Shown here: one piece after another, positions 19,268 through 27,965 of the stretch | How the letters are laid out: each line of letters opens with the position of its first letter | Position numbering within the stretch: position 1 is the stretch's first letter | Origin: Acholeplasma laidlawii_A | Lineage (GTDB): Bacteria > Bacillota_I > Bacilli_A > Acholeplasmatales > Acholeplasmataceae | Reading direction: 5' to 3' (one strand) | Assembly: GCF_030166555.2 (NCBI RefSeq) | Contig: NZ_CP126461.2 | DNA: 64,000 nucleotides | Notes under the pieces: generated by a model | What the model saw: only the letters and a program-made list of their open reading frames with translations | Database searches by the model: none | What the model was told of the DNA's origin: nothing | Position numbers and translations under genes: made by a program

Positions 19268-21065
19268 GTGTTTCACCTTCCTTTTTATCATATTGCAATT
19301 GATATAGGTTATAGTATAACCCATTTTGTTTTAAAAGTTCTTGATGTTTACCTGATTCTACAATTTCACCTTTACTCATAACAATAATTCTATCACTATG
19401 TTGAATCGTTGATAGTCTATGTGCAACGATAAGCATTGTAGATATATTCATCATTTTATTTAAGGACTCCTGAATAATTGTTTCTGTTTCAGAGTCGATA
19501 TTTGCTGTTGCCTCATCTAAAATCATAAGACTTGGATTATAAACAACCGCTCTAGCAAAACTAATTAATTGTCTCTCACCACTACTAAAGTTATTACCAC
19601 GTTCTTTAACAACGTGATCGAGCCCATCTGGTAGTTTATTTAATATGTAATCTAGACCGACATAATTACTTGCACGTTTGATATCTTCATCTGTAATATC
19701 TGGGTTACCTAGTGTGATGTTATCTCTAATGGTTCCACTAAATAAGAAGACATCCTGTAGCATTTGTCCTACAAATTTACGTAAGGATGAACGTTTAATG
19801 GTTTTAATATCAATACCATCAATAAGGATTTGTCCCTTTTGAATGTCGTAGTTTCTAACAATTAATTGTAGAATTGTTGTTTTACCACTACCTGTGGCAC
19901 CAACAAATGCAACCGTTTCATTTGGGTTGACCTTAAAGGAAACATCTTTTAAGATCCATTCACCTTAAATATAGCTAAACCAAACGTTTTTAAATTCAAT
20001 TTGTCCATCGAACTTCTTCAAGTTTATTGCATCAACATCATCTACAATATCTGGTTTTGTATCTAAGACATCAAATATCTTTTCTGCTGAACTAAAACCA
20101 TTTTGAAGTGCATTAAATTGTTCAGATATTTGTTGGATAGGTTCGAAGAACTGTCCAACATAAATGTAAAATGAAATAAATAACCCAACACTTAAGGCAC
20201 CATCAATGACGGTTGTTACACCAAAGTATACTGTAAGAATTGTAGCTATCATAGAGATAAACCAAATGATCGGTCGATATATACCAAAGGTGTTAATTTC
20301 TCTATAATAACTTTTCTTCAACTTGTCATTGAGTACTTTAAAGTTTTGAACCTTTTTTTCTTCTTGGTTAAATATTTGAGTAATTTTCATGCCACTTAAG
20401 TTTTCAGATAAATAGCCATTTAGCTCTGAAATGTTTGTACGAACATTTCTATATGCAGTTCTTGAGTACTTTCTAAATATAGAACTTGCTAATAAGATAA
20501 GTGGTAGGGTTAAGAAAGTTAGGAGTGCCATTTGCCAATTTAGTATTAAAAGTACAACTGCAATAACAATCATCATCAGTACATTTCTTAAGAGGTTAAC
20601 AATCGTGTTTGTAAACATATCAGAAATGTTACCCGGGTCATTTGTTGCACGCGTTACTAATTTACCTACTGGTAATAAATTGATTTGACCAATTGATAAG
20701 TTTTCTATGTGTTCAAATACTTCTTTTCTCATAACGTGTGTCACATCTTGACCGATTTCTTGTAAGATGCGTTGTTGGAAGAATCCAACAACCACACTAA
20801 TCATTAAGATGACTAATCCAATGAGTGTAGCGACTGCTAAAGCGAGCATCTTTTGATCATTTGTCACATCTGTTCTTGTCATATAGTCAATCGACCAACC
20901 AGTTGCTAGTGGTAAGACAAGGTTTGTAAATATCGTAATAAACATCATAAAGAATGCACCAATGAACTCGCCTCTATGTGGTTTTAAATATTTTAATAAC
21001 CTTTTGATTAATGTTTTATCAGCATGTGCGGCATGGTTGTCTTGAAAATCACGCATGTTGTTCAC
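19260..21065 (-). pseudogene. ABC exporter half B, interrupted by an in-frame TAA
   Basis: One continuous frame of 602 codons broken by a TAA at 19965-19967 (codon 367). Before it are six membrane helices and the start of the nucleotide-binding domain (VWFSYI). After it the same frame continues GEWILKDVSFKV, Walker A GATGSGKTT, a signature that reads SSGERQ, Walker B LMILDEA with the catalytic glutamate, and the H-loop VAHRLST. The first in-frame ATG after the stop (19763) is past Walker A, so re-initiation cannot make a working domain. A single-base change from AAA or GAA would give this TAA. It overlaps its partner at 21049 by 17 nt. It is either a recent nonsense mutation or a sequence error. 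Confidence 0.85.
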
Positions 21066-22812
21066 CTTCTTCCACTAATGCTTCTAATGTTTGTAGTTTC
21101 ACCATTTCTTGATACGTAGTATTCGTTTTTAGTAATTCTTTATGGGTACCTAATCCAATGATTCTACCTGCTTCAATCAAGATAATCTTATCTAGATTTT
21201 TAACGGTTGAAATACGGTGTGCAATCATTAAAGTTGTTCGACCTTTTCTAATTTTTCTTAAGTTAGATATAATCGCTTCTTCTGTTTTAGTATCTACTGC
21301 AGATACGGAATCATCAAGTATTAAAATTGTAGGATCCTTTGCGAGTGCTCTTGCAATAGAAATACGTTGTTTTTGACCACCTGAAACTGTTGTTCCACGT
21401 TCACCTAAAATCGTGTCATATTGTTCTTTAAAGGTCATGACGTTTTCATAGATATCAGATAGTTTAGATACTTCATGTAACCAGTCTTCATTAATTTGTT
21501 CTTTAAAAGAAAAACCTATGTTATTTCTAATCGTATCTGAATATAAGAAGTTATCTTGTGGCACGTAACCAATATGATCTCTTAATGCCTTAATAGAGAT
21601 ATCTGTCATATCATGTCCACTATAACTAATCATATGTGGTTTTGGTTGATATACATGAAGTAGTAATTCTACTAAGGTAGATTTACCAGATCCTGTTTTA
21701 CCTAAGATACCGACCATTTCACCAGCCTTGATTTCAAAGTTCATATCTTTTAATACATATTCTTCACTATCTGGATAATTAAAGTTTAAGTTTTCCACTT
21801 TAATATGACCATCAAGTTGAACTGCTTCTAATACACCTGGTTTATCAACAACATCCGGTTTTGATTCTAAGAATTCATAAATTCTTTTAGCAGATGCTTG
21901 AGCTTGCCCGTTAACCATCATAAACCAAGATAATGCGAATACCGGCCATAAAAGTGTAAAGAAGTAACTAATATATTCTGTTAAATCACCTGATTTTAAA
22001 TCGTTTTGAGCAATTAATACCGAACCATATACAATCACAGATAATATCACTAGTGTAATCATCACATCAATAATAATATTTACTACAATCGAGTACTTCA
22101 CATGCGTCATCGTTGTATCATAAAGTTTTTTTGATTTTTGATCAAACGTTAGAGCTTCTTTCGCTTCTCTGACATACGCTTTTATCACTTGAATACCTGT
22201 AAAGGATTCTTGAGTAAAGTCGCTCATTTGTTCAAAAGATTCTTGGCGTATTTTAAATTTAGTTTGCATCTTTCTATTTAAGAAATATACTAAGATACCC
22301 ATAAGTAGTATCGGTACACCTGCATAAAGGGTCATCACTAAGTTTAAACTAAACATTCTAATTAAGACCATCGCACCTAAAAATATACCATCTATTAGCA
22401 TTAATAGTCCAAAACCATATAATTCTTTAACAGAGTTTAAGTCGTTAATAAAATAACTCATTAACCCACCAATTTTTTGGTTAGAATAGAAGTTTTGGGA
22501 TAACTTGGCTGCGTGTTCAAACATATGTAGTCTAATATCTGTTTCTACTTTTCTACCATTACCAAATAGTAGCACACGCCATAAATAACGTCCTACAGTC
22601 ATAAATAATACAATCCCTATGAGATAGTAAATAAGGTCTGTAATATCACTTACGTGTGTTACAGTGCCTTCTTCTACACCTGTAATGACTTGATTAAATA
22701 TTCTAGGTATTTCTAGTTGAAAGTAATCTAAACCTATAAGTAATAGAATACCTAGTAGAAATGACCATCCATATTTAATATAATAATGTCTAAAATGTTT
22801 TAATAATATCAT
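21049..22812 (-). CDS. ABC exporter half A (BmrC/LmrC-like, degenerate ATP site)
   Basis: 587 residues: six membrane helices (about 1-310) fused to a nucleotide-binding domain with Walker A GKTGSGKST, canonical signature TVSGGQKQR and Walker B TILILDD, where the catalytic glutamate is aspartate. The neighbour has the reverse pattern (normal Walker B glutamate, altered signature), so together they would form one active and one degenerate site, as in heterodimeric multidrug exporters of the BmrC/BmrD or LmrC/LmrD kind. Because the partner is interrupted, this half may have no functional companion. Substrate unknown. Confidence 0.92.
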   Translation of the reverse strand: MILLKHFRHYYIKYGWSFLLGILLLIGLDYFQLEIPRIFNQVITGVEEGTVTHVSDITDLIYYLIGIVLFMTVGRYLWRVLLFGNGRKVETDIRLHMFEHAAKLSQNFYSNQKIGGLMSYFINDLNSVKELYGFGLLMLIDGIFLGAMVLIRMFSLNLVMTLYAGVPILLMGILVYFLNRKMQTKFKIRQESFEQMSDFTQESFTGIQVIKAYVREAKEALTFDQKSKKLYDTTMTHVKYSIVVNIIIDVMITLVILSVIVYGSVLIAQNDLKSGDLTEYISYFFTLLWPVFALSWFMMVNGQAQASAKRIYEFLESKPDVVDKPGVLEAVQLDGHIKVENLNFNYPDSEEYVLKDMNFEIKAGEMVGILGKTGSGKSTLVELLLHVYQPKPHMISYSGHDMTDISIKALRDHIGYVPQDNFLYSDTIRNNIGFSFKEQINEDWLHEVSKLSDIYENVMTFKEQYDTILGERGTTVSGGQKQRISIARALAKDPTILILDDSVSAVDTKTEEAIISNLRKIRKGRTTLMIAHRISTVKNLDKIILIEAGRIIGLGTHKELLKTNTTYQEMVKLQTLEALVEEGEQHA

Positions 22813-22960
22813 CTTGTTTTATACCTCTAAACTATTCTATCAAAAATGTAGTAATTATTTGAATTTAAAACTTGATTTTGTTCGTAATAGTTATCTGTTT
22901 TAATTTTTCTTATGTATCCATCCTTATTTTATAAGAATGTTTATATTGAGGGTTACAAAT

Positions 22961-22996
22961 ATAAACTATCCGATTTTAATGAACCGGATAGTTTAT
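22961..22996 (-). terminator. Hairpin ending the DUF2089/SHOCT operon
   Basis: A perfect 12-bp stem (22961-22972 with 22985-22996) with a 12-nt loop directly after the stop codon at 23001. The following minus-strand tract is only weakly T-rich. Confidence 0.7.
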
Positions 22997-23000
22997 ACGC

Positions 23001-23381
23001 TTACTCAACAATAATTCTAACCTTATCGCCGTCTTCTGTATCAACGGTTAGTATCTCACCTAATACACCTTGATTCACCATCATAAGAATAGAATCTAAA
23101 TCAATTTCATAATCATCTAGTTTCGCATTACCAAACTTGCCATTTTTAAGAAGTTTTGCAAACTCAACTGGAATATTGATTCTAACCTTTTCGCCATCTG
23201 CTGTATCTACTATGATTTTCAACATTCTAAATGATTGCTTCTTCTCATTTGGTACAGTGATAAGTTCTTGTTCTGGTTTATCCATGAGTGCAGATAATAA
23301 TTTCTCTGCTTCATCTGGTGTGATAATACCCGATCTTAATAATTCTAATATTTGAAGTCTTTCTTCTTTTAAATTATCCAT
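23001..23381 (-). CDS. SHOCT-like / YvlB-type domain protein
   Basis: 126 residues. The N-terminus (EERLQILELLRSGIITPDEAEKLLSAL) is a short two-helix SHOCT-like oligomerisation motif. Two copies of a beta element follow: VDTADGEKVRINIPVEFAKLL and VDTEDGDKVRIIVE. Proteins of this type accompany DUF2089 genes and are thought to be regulatory; no enzyme motif is present. The start codon adjoins the last base of the DUF2089 gene. Confidence 0.7.
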   Translation of the reverse strand: MDNLKEERLQILELLRSGIITPDEAEKLLSALMDKPEQELITVPNEKKQSFRMLKIIVDTADGEKVRINIPVEFAKLLKNGKFGNAKLDDYEIDLDSILMMVNQGVLGEILTVDTEDGDKVRIIVE

Positions 23382-23821
23382 TATTCGGTTTTTCCTTTAA
23401 CTTTTTTAATGATTTTAATCGCTTCTTCAACTTTGATTTCACCAGTCTTAATTTTATTTAAGATTTCTTGTTGTTTGTTTTTAATATATACTTCATCAAT
23501 TTTAACTGGTTGAACCTTAACTCTTACAGGTTCTTCGTCATCTTCATCTACACTGTAACCAAGTGATGTGATTGCTTCATCTAAGTACTTTTTAACTGTA
23601 GGGTAGCTAATGTTCATCTCTTTTTCTACAGCTTTGATGTTACCTCTGTTTTTAACAAATACTTCAATAAAGTAAAGCGTTTCTTTATTAATATAGTTAA
23701 ACTTTGAAAAACTAAATTCACCTTTTATTTCTGTGTGACAATGATCACACGCTAAATGTGTAATATGTAAATCTTTATTACATACTGGACAGATTGTAAT
23801 CACGTTATGTTTATTTGACAT
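23381..23821 (-). CDS. DUF2089 zinc-ribbon putative transcription regulator
   Basis: 146 residues. An N-terminal zinc ribbon has two CxxC pairs (CPVC and CDHC). It is followed by a helix-turn-helix-like stretch, NRGNIKAVEKEMNISYPTVKKYLDEAITSLGY, the hallmark of DUF2089 proteins. The C-terminal helix IKTGEIKVEEAIKIIKKVKG is SHOCT-like, matching the neighbour's N-terminus. Probably a DNA-binding regulator of the small operon or of envelope-related genes; the target is not visible. Confidence 0.85.
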   Translation of the reverse strand: MSNKHNVITICPVCNKDLHITHLACDHCHTEIKGEFSFSKFNYINKETLYFIEVFVKNRGNIKAVEKEMNISYPTVKKYLDEAITSLGYSVDEDDEEPVRVKVQPVKIDEVYIKNKQQEILNKIKTGEIKVEEAIKIIKKVKGKTE

Positions 23822-23838
23822 TTATAATTCCTCTTTTC

Positions 23839-24171
23839 TTAAAGTGTTTTTATATTTATATAAGCGTCTTTCGAATCTACTTCAATGTAGATGTGCTTCG
23901 ATGTGATAAGTTTGATTAAACCTTTGTTTGTTATAAAGTCATTATCCACGGACTGCCTTTTGATAAAGAACTTAATGATTCCTGCAGGTATTGGAAGTAT
24001 TGTAAATATGGAAAATATGCCTGTGAAGATTGGGTGTTTTCTAAAACGAAACTTTAATTTAATGAAGTGTGTTCTTTTTAATTTAACTTTTGGATTAAAA
24101 AGTAATTGATAAGCTTCTTCTATACTCAGTTTTTGGTTGTAAACTTTATTTTATGTTTTAAATTGTTTCAT
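23839..24171 (-). pseudogene. Small membrane protein gene with in-frame TAA near its start
   Basis: From ATG 24169-24171 the frame reads MKQFKT, a TAA at 24151-24153, then about 100 open codons to the stop at 23839. The downstream part looks coding: SIEEAYQLLFNPK resembles the SHOCT-like N-terminus of the gene at 23001, a hydrophobic segment (HPIFTGIFSIFTILPIPAGI) could span the membrane, and YIEVDSKDAYINIKTL resembles that protein's beta element. It sits 18 nt before DUF2089 with a consensus promoter upstream. No ATG, GTG or TTG occurs between the TAA and the conserved part; only a CTG could serve. I do not recognise a function. Confidence 0.55.
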
Positions 24172-24211
24172 TTTTAAAGTATTTTCCTTAATATTTTTAA
24201 TTTACACATTA

Positions 24212-24240
24212 ATTTTATTACTTATAATTAATATTGTCAA
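24212..24240 (-). promoter_or_regulatory. Sigma-A promoter of the DUF2089 operon
   Basis: Minus strand: TTGACA (24235-24240, full match), 17-bp spacer, TAAAAT (24212-24217, 5 of 6). It is divergent from the pepT promoter. Confidence 0.8.
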
Positions 24241-24287
24241 CACTTTTGATTAAAAAAATTAAAAATATTAATTTGGACGTTAATTTT

Positions 24288-24316
24288 TTGAATATTTGAG
24301 TTTATTTTTGTATAAT
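24288..24316 (+). promoter_or_regulatory. Sigma-A promoter of pepT
   Basis: TTGAAT (24288-24293), 17-bp spacer, TATAAT (24311-24316). Transcription would start about 15 nt before the pepT ATG, leaving a very short leader that just holds the GAGG ribosome site (24327-24330). Confidence 0.8.
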
Positions 24317-24337
24317 ATATATAAGCGAGGTATATAT

Positions 24338-25552
24338 ATGAAAAGATTACAAGAAAGATTTATACGTTATGTAAAAATAGATACACAATCAGATCCAAAT
24401 TCTACAACTTTCCCTTCTACTTTAAAACAACTTGATTTGTCAAAACTGTTAGTTGAAGAAATATTAGCGATGGGTTTTGATGCGAGATTAGATAAAGACG
24501 GTTACGTTTACGCTAAAGTTGATTCTAATATCGATAAGAAAGTACCGAGTATTGGTTTTATTGCACACGTGGATACTTCTCCAGATGCACCAGGTAAAGG
24601 TGTAAATCCTAGAATTATTAAAAACTATGATGGTTCTTTAATTAAACTAAATGATACATTTCAAATGCATCCAGATAAATATCCTTCTTTAAAAAAGGTT
24701 ATTGGTGAAGATATTATCGTTACTGATGGAAACACTTTGTTAGGTGCTGATGATAAAGCAGGGGTTGCAGAAATTATGGAGCTACTTCATAGAATTGCTG
24801 ATGATAAAACAATCAAACATGGTGATATCTATATTTGTTTCACACCTGATGAAGAAATTGGACAAGGTGCCGACAGATTTGACTATGACTGGTTTAAAGC
24901 AGACTTTGCATATACTTTAGATGGCAGTGAAGTGGGTGGCATTGAATATGAAAACTTTAATGCTGCAAGTGCAGATGTTACATTCATTGGTAACTCTATA
25001 CACCCAGGTAGTGCTAAAAATAAAATGATTAACGCACTTCACCTACAAATGGAGTTCCATAGTATGTTACCTAAGTTTTTAGATCCAGCAATTACTGAAG
25101 GTTATGAAGGCTTTAATCACTTATCCAATGTAGTTGGTCAAGTTGAAGAAGCTTTTGCTCACTACATTATTAGAAATCACCACATGACTAAGTTTTTAGA
25201 GCAACAAAAAACTTTTGAAGCTATCAAAAACTATATGAATGAAAAGTATGGTTATGAAGCTGTTGTATTAAACATTAAAGAATCGTACCTAAATATGTAT
25301 GAAATCATAAAAGATCACATGTACGTGATTGATTATGCAGTAAAAGCCACAAAAGCTGCAGGCTTAACACCTAAATTTGAAGCTATTCGCGGGGGTACAG
25401 ATGGTGCTAGATTAACTTATGGAGGACTTATTTGTCCAAACCTTGGTACGGGTGCATATCACTTCCATGGTCGTTTAGAGTTTGCAAGTATTAACCAAAT
25501 GGAAAAAGCTGTTGAAGTCATGTTCAACATTATAAAGGAAGTACAAAAATAA
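24338..25552 (+). CDS. pepT: Peptidase T (tripeptide aminopeptidase)
   Basis: 404 residues from the ATG at 24338 (MKRLQERFIRYVKIDTQSD). An earlier in-frame ATG at 24296 lies upstream of the promoter -10 and is rejected. The M20 di-zinc site is complete: H and D in GFIAHVDTSPD, D in GADDKAG, the glutamate pair in TPDEEIGQG, D in TLDGSEVGG and H in AYHFHGRLEF. It removes the N-terminal residue from tripeptides in the cytoplasm. It is followed 16 nt later by the aldo/keto reductase gene with a strong AAAGGAGG site, so the two are likely co-transcribed. Confidence 0.97.
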   Translation: MKRLQERFIRYVKIDTQSDPNSTTFPSTLKQLDLSKLLVEEILAMGFDARLDKDGYVYAKVDSNIDKKVPSIGFIAHVDTSPDAPGKGVNPRIIKNYDGSLIKLNDTFQMHPDKYPSLKKVIGEDIIVTDGNTLLGADDKAGVAEIMELLHRIADDKTIKHGDIYICFTPDEEIGQGADRFDYDWFKADFAYTLDGSEVGGIEYENFNAASADVTFIGNSIHPGSAKNKMINALHLQMEFHSMLPKFLDPAITEGYEGFNHLSNVVGQVEEAFAHYIIRNHHMTKFLEQQKTFEAIKNYMNEKYGYEAVVLNIKESYLNMYEIIKDHMYVIDYAVKATKAAGLTPKFEAIRGGTDGARLTYGGLICPNLGTGAYHFHGRLEFASINQMEKAVEVMFNIIKEVQK

Positions 25553-25568
25553 AAGGAGGTTTTATTTT

Positions 25569-26564
25569 ATGTATGTAGCAAACCCAGATAGATACCAAAA
25601 GATGCAGTATCGTAGATTAGGTAACAGTGGTTTAGTGTTACCTGTGCTATCTTTTGGTATGTGGTATAACTTTGGTGAGCATAATGATTATGAAACATCC
25701 AAAGCAATGATATTAAAAGCATTTGATCATGGTATAACACACTTTGATCTTGCAAATAATTATGGTCCACCTCCGGGACATGCAGAGACTGTTATGGGTC
25801 GTATTTTAAAAGACAGTCTTATAGCTTATAGAGATGAAATTATCATTTCTACTAAAGCAGGTTTTAGAATGCACGATGGTCCTTATCAAGATGGTGGTTC
25901 AAGAAAGTATTTAATGTCTTCTCTTGACCAATCACTTAATAGATTAGGTATTCCTTATGTAGATATCTTCTACCATCATAGATATGATAGTCAAACAAGT
26001 TTAAGAGAAACAATGATTGCATTAAGAGACATTGTTTTAAGTGGTAAAGCCTTATATGTAGGTTTATCCAACTATAATGCAGAACAACTAAAAAACGCTC
26101 ACAAGATACTTGATGAGCTAAACGTTCCATATGTAATTACCCAACCAAGTTACTCAATGTTAAATCGTTGGCTTGAAAAAGATAATTTATTAGAAACTCA
26201 GTCTAAATTAGGTGGTGGTGTTATATGTTACTCAGCACTTCAACAAGGCTTACTTACTAATAAGTACATTACCGGTATCCCAAGTGATTCACGTGCTAAA
26301 AATCCTGATGCACTTTGGTTTAAAGAAAAAGATGTCACACCTGAAGTTGTAGAAAAGTTAAAGAAACTCGACTTAATCGCATCCAAACGTGGTCAAACAA
26401 TTGCTCAAATGGCACTTGTTTGGACCTTAAGAGATGAAAGGATGACTTCAACTTTAATTTCTACATCCAAGCCAAAACAATTAGAAGAAAACTTAGCTGC
26501 ACTAGACAACATGAGTTTTACTGAAGATGAACTACAAAAAATCAATGATATTCTAAATAGTTAG
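25569..26564 (+). CDS. Aldo/keto reductase (YghZ / L-glyceraldehyde-3-phosphate reductase type)
   Basis: 331 residues, a complete TIM barrel. The catalytic tetrad is D60 and Y65 (FDLANNYGPPPG), K96 (ISTKAG) and a histidine in VDIFYHHRYDS (H137 by alignment). The motif NYGPPPGHAE and the opening YRRLGNSGLVLP place it with YghZ-type AKR14 enzymes, which reduce aldehydes such as L-glyceraldehyde 3-phosphate and methylglyoxal with NADPH. A detoxifying role is inferred. It is the second gene of the pepT operon and ends in a shared terminator. Confidence 0.92.
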   Translation: MYVANPDRYQKMQYRRLGNSGLVLPVLSFGMWYNFGEHNDYETSKAMILKAFDHGITHFDLANNYGPPPGHAETVMGRILKDSLIAYRDEIIISTKAGFRMHDGPYQDGGSRKYLMSSLDQSLNRLGIPYVDIFYHHRYDSQTSLRETMIALRDIVLSGKALYVGLSNYNAEQLKNAHKILDELNVPYVITQPSYSMLNRWLEKDNLLETQSKLGGGVICYSALQQGLLTNKYITGIPSDSRAKNPDALWFKEKDVTPEVVEKLKKLDLIASKRGQTIAQMALVWTLRDERMTSTLISTSKPKQLEENLAALDNMSFTEDELQKINDILNS

Positions 26565-26570
26565 TATAGA

Positions 26571-26597
26571 TAAAGGCACCTTGATTAGGTGCCTTTA
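26571..26597. terminator. Bidirectional terminator between converging genes
   Basis: A perfect 10-bp stem (26571-26580 with 26588-26597, TAAAGGCACC) and 7-nt loop between the stop codons of the aldo/keto reductase (plus) and the ATPase gene (minus). Confidence 0.8.
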
Positions 26598-26600
26598 TGT

Positions 26601-27818
26601 TTATAACTTATTAAAATAACCTTCCAAATATAGATTAAGTAACTTCTTATCTTTTCTTATACCTAGAGAATTTAAATAATTTAGTTGAATGAACTGGTCC
26701 TTTGAAACATAAATCATTTCTTTAAAATCAAAGTGACTACTATCAAACAACAACATATCGTGTGTTGTACAGTTTAATCTTATATGTTTTAGGTTCAAGA
26801 TAGGTCGCACTTTTTTTAATAGTAGCGTAAATAATGTATGATCGATATGACTTGTCACATCATCTATAAAGATATAGTCATTTATCTTAGCATTTGAAAT
26901 CATCATACTAAATACAAGAATTGCTTTTTCACCTTTGGATAGGTCGCTAAAGTTAAGTATACGTCCATCATCATAATATACATCAATAGCATGTATAGAT
27001 AATTCATTTAAACTTCTACCACTTAATTTGTAAAACTCATTATATACTTCAACAAAGAAGTTTGATGTATTAAACTTCGTGACATGATTTCTGAACTCAT
27101 CAAGTAGATGATCATAGCGATGTCTATTTAAACGGAACCTTAAATCATCTAATGATATCTCTTTATATTGAAGTGAATGTATATGAGGTAGTGCAGACTG
27201 TACTAATTTTAATACACTAACATAATGACTCTCATCCATATCTGTGTAGAAATTGATATGGTCATTAGGTTTTAAGAACTTTAACTTTTGGATGTAGTCA
27301 GCAAGCTTGGATAGTATTAAGGCACCCTTACTTTCAGTAAAGTCTTTTAATCTTAGATGATTTAGGATAAACTCACGTCTATCAAATCTCAAATCATATA
27401 GATAGGTTTTAAATCGATCAAAATCAAATGGTGTAAAAATCTTTTCTAATTTATCGCCTATTGTTATGTCATATCCATCTCTTATGAAATAGATATATTT
27501 AGATGTCTTAGTGACTTGTTCTAATGATTCATAGATAATTTCACTTTTATCATAATTAAGTGTTGTATGATAATGAATGATTTGATTATCTATCATGAAC
27601 TCAAAAGTATAAGTACTCTTTATTTCATTAGGTATACGTTCAATTGAGCGCATGCCATATAAAAATACTTCTTTGAACTGTTTGATAGCTTCAAACACAA
27701 GTGATTTACCAGAACCTACTTTGCCAAATAACATGTTAAAGATAAGACCTTCATCAAACTTTAGTGAAATCTCATCCTTGATTGCTTTGAAATTTGATAT
27801 TTTTATATTATTTATCAT
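26601..27818 (-). CDS. AAA/SMC-like ATPase of unknown role
   Basis: 405 residues. Like other RecF/SMC-type (AAA_21/AAA_15) ATPases it begins IKISNFKAIKDEISLKF. It has a Walker A FGKVGSGKS (about residue 31), an ABC-like signature LSKGEKAIL (about 290) and a Walker B YIFIDDVTSHID (about 320), where the usual glutamate after the aspartate is replaced (DD). It lacks a long coiled coil and no toxin or nuclease domain is fused. It has its own promoter and terminator and stands alone. Similar proteins occur in overcoming-lysogenisation and abortive-infection systems, but nothing here shows such a partner. Confidence 0.75.
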   Translation of the reverse strand: MINNIKISNFKAIKDEISLKFDEGLIFNMLFGKVGSGKSLVFEAIKQFKEVFLYGMRSIERIPNEIKSTYTFEFMIDNQIIHYHTTLNYDKSEIIYESLEQVTKTSKYIYFIRDGYDITIGDKLEKIFTPFDFDRFKTYLYDLRFDRREFILNHLRLKDFTESKGALILSKLADYIQKLKFLKPNDHINFYTDMDESHYVSVLKLVQSALPHIHSLQYKEISLDDLRFRLNRHRYDHLLDEFRNHVTKFNTSNFFVEVYNEFYKLSGRSLNELSIHAIDVYYDDGRILNFSDLSKGEKAILVFSMMISNAKINDYIFIDDVTSHIDHTLFTLLLKKVRPILNLKHIRLNCTTHDMLLFDSSHFDFKEMIYVSKDQFIQLNYLNSLGIRKDKKLLNLYLEGYFNKL

Positions 27819-27871
27819 TTTTTTCGTAATTCCTTATTTATATTTTGCTATTAAATGCACCTCTATAGTCT

Positions 27872-27900
27872 ATCTTACGATTATTTCGTTTTTATTGCAA
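27872..27900 (-). promoter_or_regulatory. Promoter of the SMC-like ATPase gene
   Basis: Minus strand: TTGCAA (27895-27900), 17-bp spacer, TAAGAT (27872-27877), about 55 nt before the ATG. Confidence 0.55.
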
Positions 27901-27965
27901 GAAGTTAGTAAAATAAGTTGACTATATATATAATATACAAGAATTCAAAAAGGATAATGATATAT

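Noticed and set aside
23891..24109. 72-codon plus-strand frame
   Set aside because: It is the antisense shadow of the minus-strand frame 23839-24171, which has operon context and family-like sequence.
19260..24171. Recoding of TAA as a sense codon, suggested by two in-frame TAA
   Set aside because: TAA ends many intact genes in the window (for example pepT and metQ), so a code change is not tenable.
27819..27965. SAM or T-box riboswitch expected before a methionine importer
   Set aside because: The space before metN is about 150 bases, holds the divergent promoter, and shows none of the conserved SAM or T-box motifs.
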